Assembly: GCA_003001795.1 (NCBI GenBank)
Contig: PVNI01000011.1
Coordinates: 124,001 to 188,000 of the forward strand
DNA: 64,000 nt
Reading direction: 5' to 3'
Source of the DNA: Actinomadura viridilutea
Lineage (GTDB): Bacteria > Actinomycetota > Actinomycetes > Streptosporangiales > Streptosporangiaceae
The notes below the pieces were generated by a model. It saw only the letters and a program-made list of their open reading frames with translations, was not told where the DNA came from and ran no database searches. Shown piece by piece: positions 17,578 through 25,970 of the stretch; position 1 is the stretch's first letter, and each line of letters starts with the position of its first letter. The position numbers and the translations under genes are program-made.

Positions 17578-20225
17578 GCGTCGACGACGTCTACGACCTG
17601 ATGGCGCGGGCGGGCGACCTGCCCTACGGAGAGGCCAAGACCGTGCTGGTCGAGGAGGCGCTGCGGCACGCCGAGGCGGCCGGGGACGACGAGCTGGCGT
17701 TCCGGGTGCGGATGTCGCTGACCGGCGCCTACCAGTACGGCGGCGAGCCGGCCAAGGCGTTCGCCACGTTCAGCCGGTGCCTGGCCGACCACGACCGCGA
17801 CCCGGGCCGGTTCGGCAAGGGGGAGCGGCTGCTGTGGCACTTCAAGTGGATCATCAACTCGCTGACGCTGTTCCCGGAGATCCCGCTCGACCGCACGTAC
17901 CGGCTGCTGGACGACATGGAGCGCCGCTACCGGGCCGGCGGGCACAGCCTGCAGGCGGTGTACCACTACCGCAACGTCGTGGCCCGGCACGTGGGCGACC
18001 ATGAGGCCGCCGACGAGTGGTACGCCAAGTGGATCGCGGCGCCCCGCGACGACCTGTCGGACTGCGCGGGCTGCGACCCGACCGGCATGGCGGCGCACCT
18101 GAAGGCCCGCGGTCGCGACGAGGAGGCGCTGGCCGTCGCGGCGCCCGTGCTGAACGCCGAGCTGAACTGCACCGAGCAGCCGCAGGGCGTCCTGACCACG
18201 CTGCTGCCGGTCTTCCTGCGGACGGGCCGGACGGAGGAGGCGCGCGACGCGCACCGCCGCGCGTACCGGCTCATCCGGTCCAACCTGTCCGACCTGGCGG
18301 ACATCGGCGACCACGTGTGGTTCTGCGCGGTGACCGGCAACGAGCCGCGCGGGCTGGAGATCGTCCAGCGGCACCTGGGGTGGCTGGACCGGGCGCCCAG
18401 CCCGTCCGCCGCCATGTGGTTCGCCGCGTCGGCCGCGCTGCTGCTGCGCCGCATGGAGGAGACGGGCGCCGGGGACGTGACGCTGCGCCGCCCCGACGGC
18501 GCCGGCGAGGTGACGGCCGCGCGGCTGCGGGGCGAGCTGGCCGCGCGCGCCCGTGAGATCGCGGCCCGGTTCGACGCCCGCAACGGCACGTCCCACCAGG
18601 GCGACCAGGTCGAGCGGCTGCTGGCCCACGAGCCGGTCGTCGACCATCTCCCGCTGACCCCGCACGCCCCCCGGCGTCCCGCGCAGGTCCCGGCGCCGCC
18701 CCCGCGGCAGGAACCGGACGGGCCGGTCCGCGACCTGTCGGAGGTGACCGACCTCGACGCGCTGCTGGACATCGCCGACGAGTGCCGGTCCGCCTTCGAC
18801 GAGAACGGCGCGTTGGCGGCGTGGCGGCGGTTCGACGAGGCGGCGGGCGACCGCCCGCTGACCGCGCTGCAGGCCGCGCGCCGCGCCGACGGGCGCGGCG
18901 TGGAAATGCTCGTGAACGGCGACCCCGACGCCGCGCTGGCGGAGTGGCGGCGGGCGGAGGCGCTGTACGCCGAGGCGGGCAACGCGGTGCGCGAGCACGC
19001 CGTGCGCAGTCGAATCGGCTCGATCCTGTTCGAGACGGGCGCCCGCGAGGAGGGCATGGCGCTGATGGAGGCGGCCGTCGCGTACCTCGACGAGCACGAC
19101 GCGGGGTCGACGCGCGTATCCGGCGCCCGGATGCGCCTCGCCGACGCGCTGGTGAAGCAGGGGCGCGGGGAGGACGGCCTGGCCGCGCTGGACGGGCTGG
19201 CGCCGGACCGGCCGCGCGACGCCGCCGAGCTGGACATCATGCGGGGGCGCGTGCTCGACGGCCTGGGCCGGACCGCCGACGCCGCCGCGGCGCTGCGCCG
19301 CGCCTGCGACGGCTTCCGGACGTGCGGCGAACCGGCGCGTCTGGCCCAGGCGGCGCTGCTGCTGGGCCACGCCCAGGCGGACGGCGCCGCTGCCCTGGAG
19401 GCGTTCGACGAGGCCGTGGCGAACGCGGCGGCCGGACCGCCCGGCCTGCTGCCCACCGCGCATGCCTCGCGCGGCTCCCTGCTGCTGGCGCAGGATCGCG
19501 CCGCCGACGCGGTCCCCGACCTGGAGGAGGCGGCGGCCGGGTTCACCGCGCTCGGCATGCAGCCGCAGGCGGCCTACGCGCGCACCGAACTCGCCACCGC
19601 GTACCTGGCGGTGGGACGGCACTTCGACGCGGCCGAGGCCGCCGAGGAGGCCGTGCCCGTGCTCGCGCAGCTGGGCGACGCGAAAGCCGACCGCCGCTGC
19701 CGGTACGTCCTCGCGCAGGCCCAGCGCGGGCTCGGCGAGCAGCAGGCCGCCGACACGTTCGCGGGGCTCGCCGCCGACGAAGACGACCCGGGCGCGGCCG
19801 CGTGGCTGCTGGAGCAGGCCGCCGACGTGCTCACCGACCTGGACCGGGACGCCCTGGCCGCCGACCGGTACGCCGAGGCCGCCGACGCGTTCGCCGAGGC
19901 CGGCGACCCGTTCGGCGCGGTGCGCTGCCGCCGCCGCGGGGCCATGTGCCGCGCGTGGGGCGGCGACGCCGCCCGCGCCCTGGAGGAGATGGCGGCCGCC
20001 CGCGAGGCGCTCGGCCGGCTGCCGGCGGACGGGCCCGAGGCCGCGGTGGCCTGGGAGACGGCGGCGCTGTGCTACGACGAGGCCCGCCTGCTGGCGAACG
20101 AGGGACGGCTGGACGAGGCTCTGGAGCCGGCGAGCCGGGCCGCCGACGGCTTCGCGTCGCTGGGCGAGGACGACGCGGCGCAGGCCGCGGCCCGCCTGCG
20201 CGACGAGATCCGGCAGCGGCTCTGA
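17574..20225 (+). CDS. Large tetratricopeptide-repeat protein, partner of the HSP90-like ATPase
   Basis: The 883-aa product starts at ATG 17574, overlapping the HSP90 stop. It is built from helical repeats: an N-terminal group (about 1-350) with FRVRMSLTGAYQYGGEPAKAF and ARDAHRRAYRLI, a Pro-rich linker (about 360-385), and a C-terminal series of TPR-like units (about 390-883) such as ALAEWRRAEALYAEAGNAVR, AYARTELATAYLAVGRHFDA and DRYAEAADAFAEAGDPFGA. No signal peptide or catalytic motif is visible. TPR proteins are classical HSP90 co-chaperones, and the four-base overlap indicates that the two act together. A CDCAGCD-like pair of cysteines (DCAGCDPTGM, about residue 165) is notable. Function otherwise unknown. 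Confidence 0.85.
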   Translation: MSVDDVYDLMARAGDLPYGEAKTVLVEEALRHAEAAGDDELAFRVRMSLTGAYQYGGEPAKAFATFSRCLADHDRDPGRFGKGERLLWHFKWIINSLTLFPEIPLDRTYRLLDDMERRYRAGGHSLQAVYHYRNVVARHVGDHEAADEWYAKWIAAPRDDLSDCAGCDPTGMAAHLKARGRDEEALAVAAPVLNAELNCTEQPQGVLTTLLPVFLRTGRTEEARDAHRRAYRLIRSNLSDLADIGDHVWFCAVTGNEPRGLEIVQRHLGWLDRAPSPSAAMWFAASAALLLRRMEETGAGDVTLRRPDGAGEVTAARLRGELAARAREIAARFDARNGTSHQGDQVERLLAHEPVVDHLPLTPHAPRRPAQVPAPPPRQEPDGPVRDLSEVTDLDALLDIADECRSAFDENGALAAWRRFDEAAGDRPLTALQAARRADGRGVEMLVNGDPDAALAEWRRAEALYAEAGNAVREHAVRSRIGSILFETGAREEGMALMEAAVAYLDEHDAGSTRVSGARMRLADALVKQGRGEDGLAALDGLAPDRPRDAAELDIMRGRVLDGLGRTADAAAALRRACDGFRTCGEPARLAQAALLLGHAQADGAAALEAFDEAVANAAAGPPGLLPTAHASRGSLLLAQDRAADAVPDLEEAAAGFTALGMQPQAAYARTELATAYLAVGRHFDAAEAAEEAVPVLAQLGDAKADRRCRYVLAQAQRGLGEQQAADTFAGLAADEDDPGAAAWLLEQAADVLTDLDRDALAADRYAEAADAFAEAGDPFGAVRCRRRGAMCRAWGGDAARALEEMAAAREALGRLPADGPEAAVAWETAALCYDEARLLANEGRLDEALEPASRAADGFASLGEDDAAQAAARLRDEIRQRL

Positions 20226-20238
20226 ACCGCCCCGAGCA

Positions 20239-20261
20239 GGGGGCCGCCCCGGGCGGCCCCC
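20239..20261. terminator. Hairpin between convergent TPR gene and galK
   Basis: GGGGGCCGCC and GGCGGCCCCC form a 10-bp perfect stem with a short CCG loop in the 46-base gap between convergent stops; likely a shared terminator. Confidence 0.7.
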
Positions 20262-20271
20262 GGACGCGGCG

Positions 20272-21474
20272 TCAGAGCAGCCGGCGGGCGCCGTCGGCGG
20301 GAACGGCGGTGAGGAACCGCGGCTCTTCCCATTCGCGCCGCCGGTACGCGGCGCGAATGGCCTCGCTCACCTGGTCGACGCGGTCGGCGGGGGTGAGCAC
20401 GATCGCCGAGCCGCCGAACCCGCCGCCGACCATGCGGCCGCCGCGCGCGCCGGCCCGCTGCGCCTCCTCGACCGCGACGTCCGCGCCCGGCCAGGAGACC
20501 TCGAACTGGTCGCGCAGCGAGATGTGCGAGGCGGTCAGCAGGGCGCCCAGCTCGGCGGCCGCGCCCGCCCGCAGCAGCCCCACGGCCGCCTCCACGCGGT
20601 GGTTCTCGGTCACCACGTGCTGCACGCGGCGGCGCAGCACCGGGTCGTCCAGCGCGTCCAGCGCGGAGGGCAGGTCCTTGACGTCGCGCAGCGCGGGCAC
20701 CCCGAGCGCCTCGGCCGCCCGCTCGCATTCGGCGCGGCGCCGCCCGTAGTCGCCGTCGACCAGCTCGTGCCGCATGCGGGTGTCGACGATGAGCAGGCTC
20801 AGCCCGGCGTCCGCCAACGGCAGCGGCACCTGCGTGGACAGGCCGCTGCGGCAGTCCAGCATGAGCGCGTGGCCCGCGGTGCACAGCAGGGACGCCGACT
20901 GGTCCATGATCCCGCAGGGCATGCCGACGTACTCGTGCTCGGCGCGCTGCGCCAGCCGCGCCAGCTCCCGCCGGCCCGCCGCGCCCAGCAGGCCGTCCGC
21001 CCCGTACAGCTCGCACAGCGCCAGCGCCGTGGCGCATTCCAGCGCGGCCGACGAGGACAGTCCCGCGCCCTGCGGCAGGTCCGCGTCGATCAGCAGGGAC
21101 GCCCCGCCGATCCGGCCGTCCGGGACGTGCTCGCGCAGCACCCACGCCGTCCCGGCCGGATAGGCCGCCCAGCGCTCCCGCTGCGGCGCCGTCTCCCGCC
21201 AGCGCCGCGCCTCGGGCGCCCGCGGGTCGACCGGCACGGCGACGCCGGCTCCCGCGGCCTGCAGCGACCGCACCTCCAGCACGCCGTCGTCGCGGCGCGC
21301 CGCCGCCACCGACACCCCCTGCGGCACCGCGAACGGCAGGACGAACCCGTCGTTGTAGTCGGTGTGCTCGCCGATCACGTTGATGCGTCCGGGGGCGCGC
21401 CACACGCCCTCCGCGGGCCGCCCGTACGCCTCGGCGAACGCGGCGGCCAGCGCGCGCGGGTCCGCGGAGGTCAC
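20272..21474 (-). CDS. galK: Galactokinase
   Basis: GalK phosphorylates galactose to galactose-1-phosphate in the Leloir pathway. The 400-aa protein starts at GTG 21474, overlapping the galE stop by four bases (GTGA); the open frame extends upstream into galE but without GalK sequence. The galactokinase signature GRINVIGEHTDYNDGFVLP, the ATP-loop LPQGAGLSSSAALE, and the C-terminal GGRMVGGGFGGSAI of GHMP kinases are all present. galT is not in the window. Confidence 0.95.
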   Translation of the reverse strand: MTSADPRALAAAFAEAYGRPAEGVWRAPGRINVIGEHTDYNDGFVLPFAVPQGVSVAAARRDDGVLEVRSLQAAGAGVAVPVDPRAPEARRWRETAPQRERWAAYPAGTAWVLREHVPDGRIGGASLLIDADLPQGAGLSSSAALECATALALCELYGADGLLGAAGRRELARLAQRAEHEYVGMPCGIMDQSASLLCTAGHALMLDCRSGLSTQVPLPLADAGLSLLIVDTRMRHELVDGDYGRRRAECERAAEALGVPALRDVKDLPSALDALDDPVLRRRVQHVVTENHRVEAAVGLLRAGAAAELGALLTASHISLRDQFEVSWPGADVAVEEAQRAGARGGRMVGGGFGGSAIVLTPADRVDQVSEAIRAAYRRREWEEPRFLTAVPADGARRLL

Positions 21475-22439
21475 CGGGCCCTCCGGGCGAACTCCCACGC
21501 GTCGGCGACCATGGCCCGCAGGTCCCGCTCGGGCTTCCAGCCGAGCTGCGACCTGATCTTCTCCGACGACGCCACGAGCACGGCCGGGTCGCCGGGGCGG
21601 CGCGGATGCGGCTCCGCCGGGATCGGATGGCCGGTGACCTCCCGGCACACTTCGATCACCTCGCGGACGGAGAACCCGTTGCCGTTGCCCAGGTTGAAGA
21701 TCTGGTGGACGCCCGGCTCGCAGGCGTCCAGCGCCAGCAGGTGCGCCGCGCCGAGGTCGACCACGTGGATGTAGTCGCGCACGCAGGTGCCGTCGGGGGT
21801 GGGGTAGTCCTCGCCGAACACCTTCACCGACTCGCGCTCCCCGAGCGCGACCTTCAGCACGTTCGGGATCAGGTGCGTCTCGACGGTGTGCCGCTCGCCC
21901 TGCACCCGCCGTCCGTCGAGCAGCGCGCCCGCCACGTTGAAGTAGCGCAGCGACACGCCGCCGATGCCGTGCAGCCGCGCGTACTCGGCCAGCGCGGTGT
22001 CGATGGCCAGCTTGGTCGCCCCGTACGGGTTGGTCGGCCGGGTCGGGTCGGTCTCCAGGATCGGCGTGGACTCCGGCTCCCCGTAGGTGGCCGCCGTGGA
22101 CGAGAACACGATGCGGTCCACCCCGGCGCGGCGCATGGCGTCCAGCAGCGCCAGCGACTCGCCCAGGTTGCTGTCCCAGTACAGGCCGGGCTTCTCCACC
22201 GACTCGCCGACCAGCGACCGGGCGGCGAAGTGCAGCACCGCGTCGAAGTTCCCCCCGTCCAGCACGTCGAAGGCGGCCTCGCGCAGCGTGCCGCGCACCA
22301 GCCGCGCGCCCTCCGGGACGGAGTCGGCGTGCCCGGTGGACAGGTCGTCCAGGACGACGACCTCGTGCCCGGCGTCCAGCAGTTGGGCGGCCACGACGCC
22401 GCCGATGTAGCCGGCGCCCCCGGTGACGAGCAGCTTCAC
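21471..22439 (-). CDS. galE: UDP-glucose 4-epimerase
   Basis: GalE interconverts UDP-galactose and UDP-glucose. The 322-aa short-chain dehydrogenase-type protein starts at GTG 22439 (MKLLVTGGAGYIGGVVAAQL), which carries the NAD-binding TGGAGYIGG. VFSSTAATYGEPES gives the catalytic Ser/Thr, NPYGATKLAIDTAL the catalytic Tyr and Lys, and SLRYFNVAGA follows. AGGTGCATCAC precedes the start. It is first in a galE-galK operon transcribed away from the repeat-containing region shared with trpS. Confidence 0.96.
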   Translation of the reverse strand: MKLLVTGGAGYIGGVVAAQLLDAGHEVVVLDDLSTGHADSVPEGARLVRGTLREAAFDVLDGGNFDAVLHFAARSLVGESVEKPGLYWDSNLGESLALLDAMRRAGVDRIVFSSTAATYGEPESTPILETDPTRPTNPYGATKLAIDTALAEYARLHGIGGVSLRYFNVAGALLDGRRVQGERHTVETHLIPNVLKVALGERESVKVFGEDYPTPDGTCVRDYIHVVDLGAAHLLALDACEPGVHQIFNLGNGNGFSVREVIEVCREVTGHPIPAEPHPRRPGDPAVLVASSEKIRSQLGWKPERDLRAMVADAWEFARRAR

Positions 22440-22618
22440 GTGATGCACCTCCGAAGATCGACTGGTCGGCCGCTCAAGGCTATCCGCGCCGCCCCTCCCG
22501 CCCCCTGCGAACACGCGCACCGCCCGTGCCCCCGCGCCCGACGCGGTTTGAGCCGGGCACCCCCTCCGCCGAGGCCGCCGCCCGCGGCGCTCCGCTCCGT
22601 CCTGATCAAGTCGTGGCA

Positions 22619-22693
22619 CATGAGTTGTGGGGGGCATGAGTCGTGGGGGCATGAGTTGTGGGGGGCATGAGTCGTGGGGGCATGAGTCGTGGG
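22619..22693. repeat. Tandem CATGAGTYGTGGGGG repeats upstream of galE
   Basis: Five units are arranged head to tail: CATGAGTTGTGGGGGG (22619-22634), CATGAGTCGTGGGGG (22635-22649), the same pair again (22650-22680), and a shortened fifth (22681-22693). The higher-order unit is 31 bp with TTG and TCG versions alternating. They lie in the 587-base gap between divergent galE and trpS (22440-23026), about 180 bases from the galE start. Nothing else coding is seen in that gap. They could bind a regulator or be a variable minisatellite. Confidence 0.9.
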
Positions 22694-23026
22694 CATTACG
22701 TCCGCAGGACTGAACAGGGGGTCCGGCGGCGGACCGGTCGAGATCTCATCGGGGACATTCCCCGTGAATATGATGTGCATGACGCGCAGGCGCGCCGGTC
22801 GCGCGGCGGGACGGTCGCCGACCGCGGTCCTCGCCCGCGCGTCGCGCCGGCCGGACCTGCCGCCGGCGACCAGCCAGCCCTGAACGACTCCGCGCGCGGG
22901 GGCGTCCCGTCACCGGCGACTCCCAAGGGCACCCGGAATGTTCCCAAATGACGGGAACGCCGTGAAAACCCGAAGGGGGCCGCCGCCGACGACGCCCCTC
23001 CGAACGGGGTCTGAGAGAATCGGTCC

Positions 23027-24115
23027 GTGCATATGTCCGTAGCGCCCACTTCCGAAGGCGTCGGCGGCGCGTCCGCCCCCGACGTCCCGCGTGTGCTGTC
23101 CGGCATCCAGCCCACCGCCGACTCGTTCCACCTCGGCAACTACCTGGGGGCGCTGCGGCAGTGGGTGGCGATGCAGGAGACCCACCAGACCTTCTACTGC
23201 GTGGTCGACCTGCACGCCATCACGGTCAAGCACGACCCCGCGCAGCTGCGCCGCCGCACCAAGGTCGCGGCCGCCCAGCTGCTGGCCATGGGCGTGGACC
23301 CCGAGCGGGCCACGCTGTTCGTGCAGAGCCAGGTCCCCGAGCACGCCGAGCTGGGCTGGATCCTCGGCTGCCTCACCGGGTTCGGCGAGGCCAGCCGGAT
23401 GACCCAGTTCAAGGACAAGGCCGCCAAGCAGGGCACCGCGGGCACCACGGTCGGCCTGTTCACCTACCCGGTGCTGCAGGCGGCCGACATCCTGCTCTAC
23501 ACGCCGGGCCCCGGCGAGGGCGCCGCCGAGCGGGTGCTGCGGGTGCCGGTCGGGGAGGACCAGCGCCAGCACCTGGAGCTCACCCGCACCCTGGCGCAGC
23601 GGTTCAACCAGCGGTTCGGCGAGACGTTCGCGGTGCCGGAGGCCTACATCCCCGAGGGCGCCGCCAAGATCACCGACCTGCAGGAGCCGACCGCCAAGAT
23701 GAGCAAGTCGGCCTCCTCGCCGCAGGGCATCATCGACGTGCTGGAGGAGCCGGGACCGATGCGCAAGAAGATCATGCGCGCGGTCACCGACACCGGCACC
23801 GAGGTGCGCTACGACGAGGAGAACAAGCCCGGGATCACCAATCTGCTGCGGATCTACTCCGCCCTGGCCGGCACGTCCGTGCCCGAGCTGGAGGAGCGGT
23901 ACGCCGGCAGCGGCTACGGCCAGTTCAAGAAGGACCTGGCCCAGCTGGTGGTGGACACCTTCACCCCCATCCGCGAGCGCACGCAGAAGCTGCTCGCCGA
24001 CGAGGACCAGCTCGACCGCGTCCTCGCCGACGGGGCGGCGCGCGCCAGGAAGGTCGCCGCGCACACGATGGAGGTCGTGCGCGACCGGGTTGGATTCGTG
24101 GGACGTGGTCGCTGA
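23027..24115 (+). CDS. trpS: Tryptophanyl-tRNA synthetase
   Basis: This class I synthetase charges tRNA-Trp. The start is GTG 23027 or ATG 23033; no clear ribosome-binding site precedes either, and GAGAAT at about 23014 would be a -10 box for a leaderless message. The 362-aa protein shows RVLSGIQPTADSFHLGNYLG (HLGN is the HIGH-type motif), YPVLQAADIL, PVGEDQRQHLELTR and the class I loop TAKMSKSASS. An insertion TPGPGEGAAERVLRV sits just before the PVGEDQ motif, where most bacterial TrpRS have a shorter segment. Otherwise complete. Confidence 0.95.
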   Translation: MHMSVAPTSEGVGGASAPDVPRVLSGIQPTADSFHLGNYLGALRQWVAMQETHQTFYCVVDLHAITVKHDPAQLRRRTKVAAAQLLAMGVDPERATLFVQSQVPEHAELGWILGCLTGFGEASRMTQFKDKAAKQGTAGTTVGLFTYPVLQAADILLYTPGPGEGAAERVLRVPVGEDQRQHLELTRTLAQRFNQRFGETFAVPEAYIPEGAAKITDLQEPTAKMSKSASSPQGIIDVLEEPGPMRKKIMRAVTDTGTEVRYDEENKPGITNLLRIYSALAGTSVPELEERYAGSGYGQFKKDLAQLVVDTFTPIRERTQKLLADEDQLDRVLADGAARARKVAAHTMEVVRDRVGFVGRGR

Positions 24116-24731
24116 CGCCCGAGGGGCGCAAGCCGTGGGGAGCGCTCCCCCCGCGGAACGGACGGCGGAGCCGCGGCAGGCCGGAGGGCAGGCCGCGGGG
24201 CACGCCGCGCGCACGATCGGGGTGGCGATCCCGATCCCGCACCCGTACGGGCGCGAGCTCCAGCGCGTCCGCGAGTCGTTCGGCGACCGGCTGGCCGCGT
24301 GCATCCCGACGCACATCACCCTGCTGCCGCCCACGCGGATCGACGCCGCCGATCTCGGCGCGATCCAGGAGCATCTGACGCGGGTGGCGCGCAGCGAGCG
24401 CCCCTTCGGCCTCCGACTGCACGGTACGGGAACGTTCCGACCCGTCTCACCGGTGGTGTTCGTGGCCGTGGCCGAAGGAATGGACGGCTGCGCGCGCCTG
24501 CACGACAAAGTGCTGTCGGGTCCGCTGGCGCAGAAGCCGCAGTTCCCGTACCACCCGCACGTCACCGTGGCACACCACCTGCCCGACGAGCAGATGGACC
24601 GCGCCTACAAGGAGCTGGCCGACTACGAGGCCGCCTTCGAGGTGTGGGGGTTCTCCCTGTACGAGCACGGGGCCGACGGGGTGTGGCGGCCCCAGCGCCA
24701 CTTCCTGCTCGGCGGCGGCACCCCGTCCTAG
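24105..24731 (+). CDS. 2'-5' RNA ligase / 2H phosphoesterase family protein
   Basis: The protein of about 208 residues overlaps the end of trpS. Possible starts are TTG 24090, GTG 24105 and GTG 24135; conservation begins only at TIGVAIPIPHPYGRELQRVR, so the start is uncertain. Two 2H motifs are visible: HITLLPPT (His-x-Thr) and HPHVTVAHHL (second His-x-Thr/Val), spaced about 95 residues apart as in LigT-like phosphoesterases that act on cyclic or 2'-5' phosphodiesters. The C-terminus ends WRPQRHFLLGGG. The cellular substrate is unknown; position downstream of trpS may hint at RNA metabolism. Confidence 0.82.
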   Translation: MVADARGAQAVGSAPPAERTAEPRQAGGQAAGHAARTIGVAIPIPHPYGRELQRVRESFGDRLAACIPTHITLLPPTRIDAADLGAIQEHLTRVARSERPFGLRLHGTGTFRPVSPVVFVAVAEGMDGCARLHDKVLSGPLAQKPQFPYHPHVTVAHHLPDEQMDRAYKELADYEAAFEVWGFSLYEHGADGVWRPQRHFLLGGGTPS

Positions 24732-24790
24732 CGCGCCGGGCCTTCGGCGGGGCCGCGCATCGCCGAGGACCCGTCGGGTACGGTCCGTGC

Positions 24791-25897
24791 ATGCGGCGGG
24801 CGATCAACGCGACGGCCCGCCTGGCCGCGGATCTGCGCGACCGGGCCGGACGCCTGCTGGACGCCGCACGCGCCCGCTCGGAGTGGTTCGACCACCTGGC
24901 CCGCGCGTTCACGCGGTACCAGGAGCGCCGCGGCGACCGGCTGGCGGCCGCGCTGACCTGCTACGCCTTCCTGTCCTTCTTCCCGCTGCTGGCGCTGGCG
25001 TACGCCCTGCTGGGCTATCTGGTGGGGGTGAGCGAGGAGGCCCGCGCCTACTTCGTCGAGGCGGTCCGGTCGCTGCTGCCCGGGCTGGCCGACCGGCTCC
25101 AGGTGGAGCAGATCGCCCGGTCCCGGACCGCCGCCGGGCTGCTCGGCCTGGCCGGCCTGCTGGTGGTGGGCCTCGGCCTGGTGACCATGGTGCGCGAGTC
25201 GCTGCGCGAGATCTGGGGCCACCCGCCGGAGCCCGAAGCCAACATCGTGGTCCGCAAGCTGTGGGACGCGGGCGTGCTGCTGTTCCTGGGCTGCATGCTC
25301 ATCGTGGGCATGGCCCTGTCGGCGGTCGCGGTGTCGGCCTCCAGCGCGGTGCTGGGCCGGCTCGGCGCGGCGGACGTGCCGGGGGCGGGCGTCGGGCTGT
25401 GGCTGCTGTCGGCGGCCGTGGCGGTCGCCGCCAACACCGTGATCTTCCTGGTGCTCTTCTCCCGGGTGACGGGCACCCGAGCGCCGTGGCGCACCATGCT
25501 GCGCGGCGCGCTCGTGGGCGCGGTGGGCTTCGAGGTGCTCAAGCAGGCTGCCTCCCTGCTGCTCGGGCACACCACGAGCAACCCGGTCTACGCCTCGTTC
25601 GCCGTCCTCGTCGGGCTCATCGTGTGGATCAACATCGCGGCCCGGTACGTGCTGTACGTCGCCGCGTGGACCGCCACCCGCACCGCCGTCCTGAGGGCCG
25701 ACCGCGCCGCGCCCGCCGAGGAACAGCCTGCGGGCGAGGAACCCGAGACCGGCGCGCCGCCCGCCGGGGACGCCGACCGGAGGGCCGCCTCAGGCGCGGC
25801 CGGTCCTGAAGACGGCGAAGGCGACGGCGCCGTGGGCGGGAGCGATTCGAAGGCGGGCGGCGTCGGCTCCGCCGGCCGTCCCGGAAGAAGGCCCTGA
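24791..25897 (+). CDS. YihY/BrkB family inner-membrane protein
   Basis: The 368-aa protein starts at ATG 24791. A cytoplasmic N-terminus (about 50 residues) is followed by the YihY core FTRYQERRGDRLAAALTCYA, with helices FLSFFPLLALAYALLGYLV, LLGLAGLLVVGLGLVTMV, LWDAGVLLFLGCMLIVGMAL, LSAAVAVAANTVIFLVLF, GALVGAVGFEVLKQAASLLL and YASFAVLVGLIVWINIAARYV. This matches the family formerly called ribonuclease BN. The last about 75 residues are a low-complexity acidic/Gly-Ala tail. The molecular role of the family remains unsettled. Confidence 0.88.
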   Translation: MRRAINATARLAADLRDRAGRLLDAARARSEWFDHLARAFTRYQERRGDRLAAALTCYAFLSFFPLLALAYALLGYLVGVSEEARAYFVEAVRSLLPGLADRLQVEQIARSRTAAGLLGLAGLLVVGLGLVTMVRESLREIWGHPPEPEANIVVRKLWDAGVLLFLGCMLIVGMALSAVAVSASSAVLGRLGAADVPGAGVGLWLLSAAVAVAANTVIFLVLFSRVTGTRAPWRTMLRGALVGAVGFEVLKQAASLLLGHTTSNPVYASFAVLVGLIVWINIAARYVLYVAAWTATRTAVLRADRAAPAEEQPAGEEPETGAPPAGDADRRAASGAAGPEDGEGDGAVGGSDSKAGGVGSAGRPGRRP

Positions 25898-25970
25898 ACC
25901 GGGGACGACGGGTGGTCGCCGCCCGCCGAGCGATGCGCCGCAGAATCGGCCGCCCGTCCAGGGCGCCGAA

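Noticed and set aside
22619..22693. CRISPR array
   Set aside because: Units are 15-16 bp without spacers and there are no cas genes; it is a tandem repeat.
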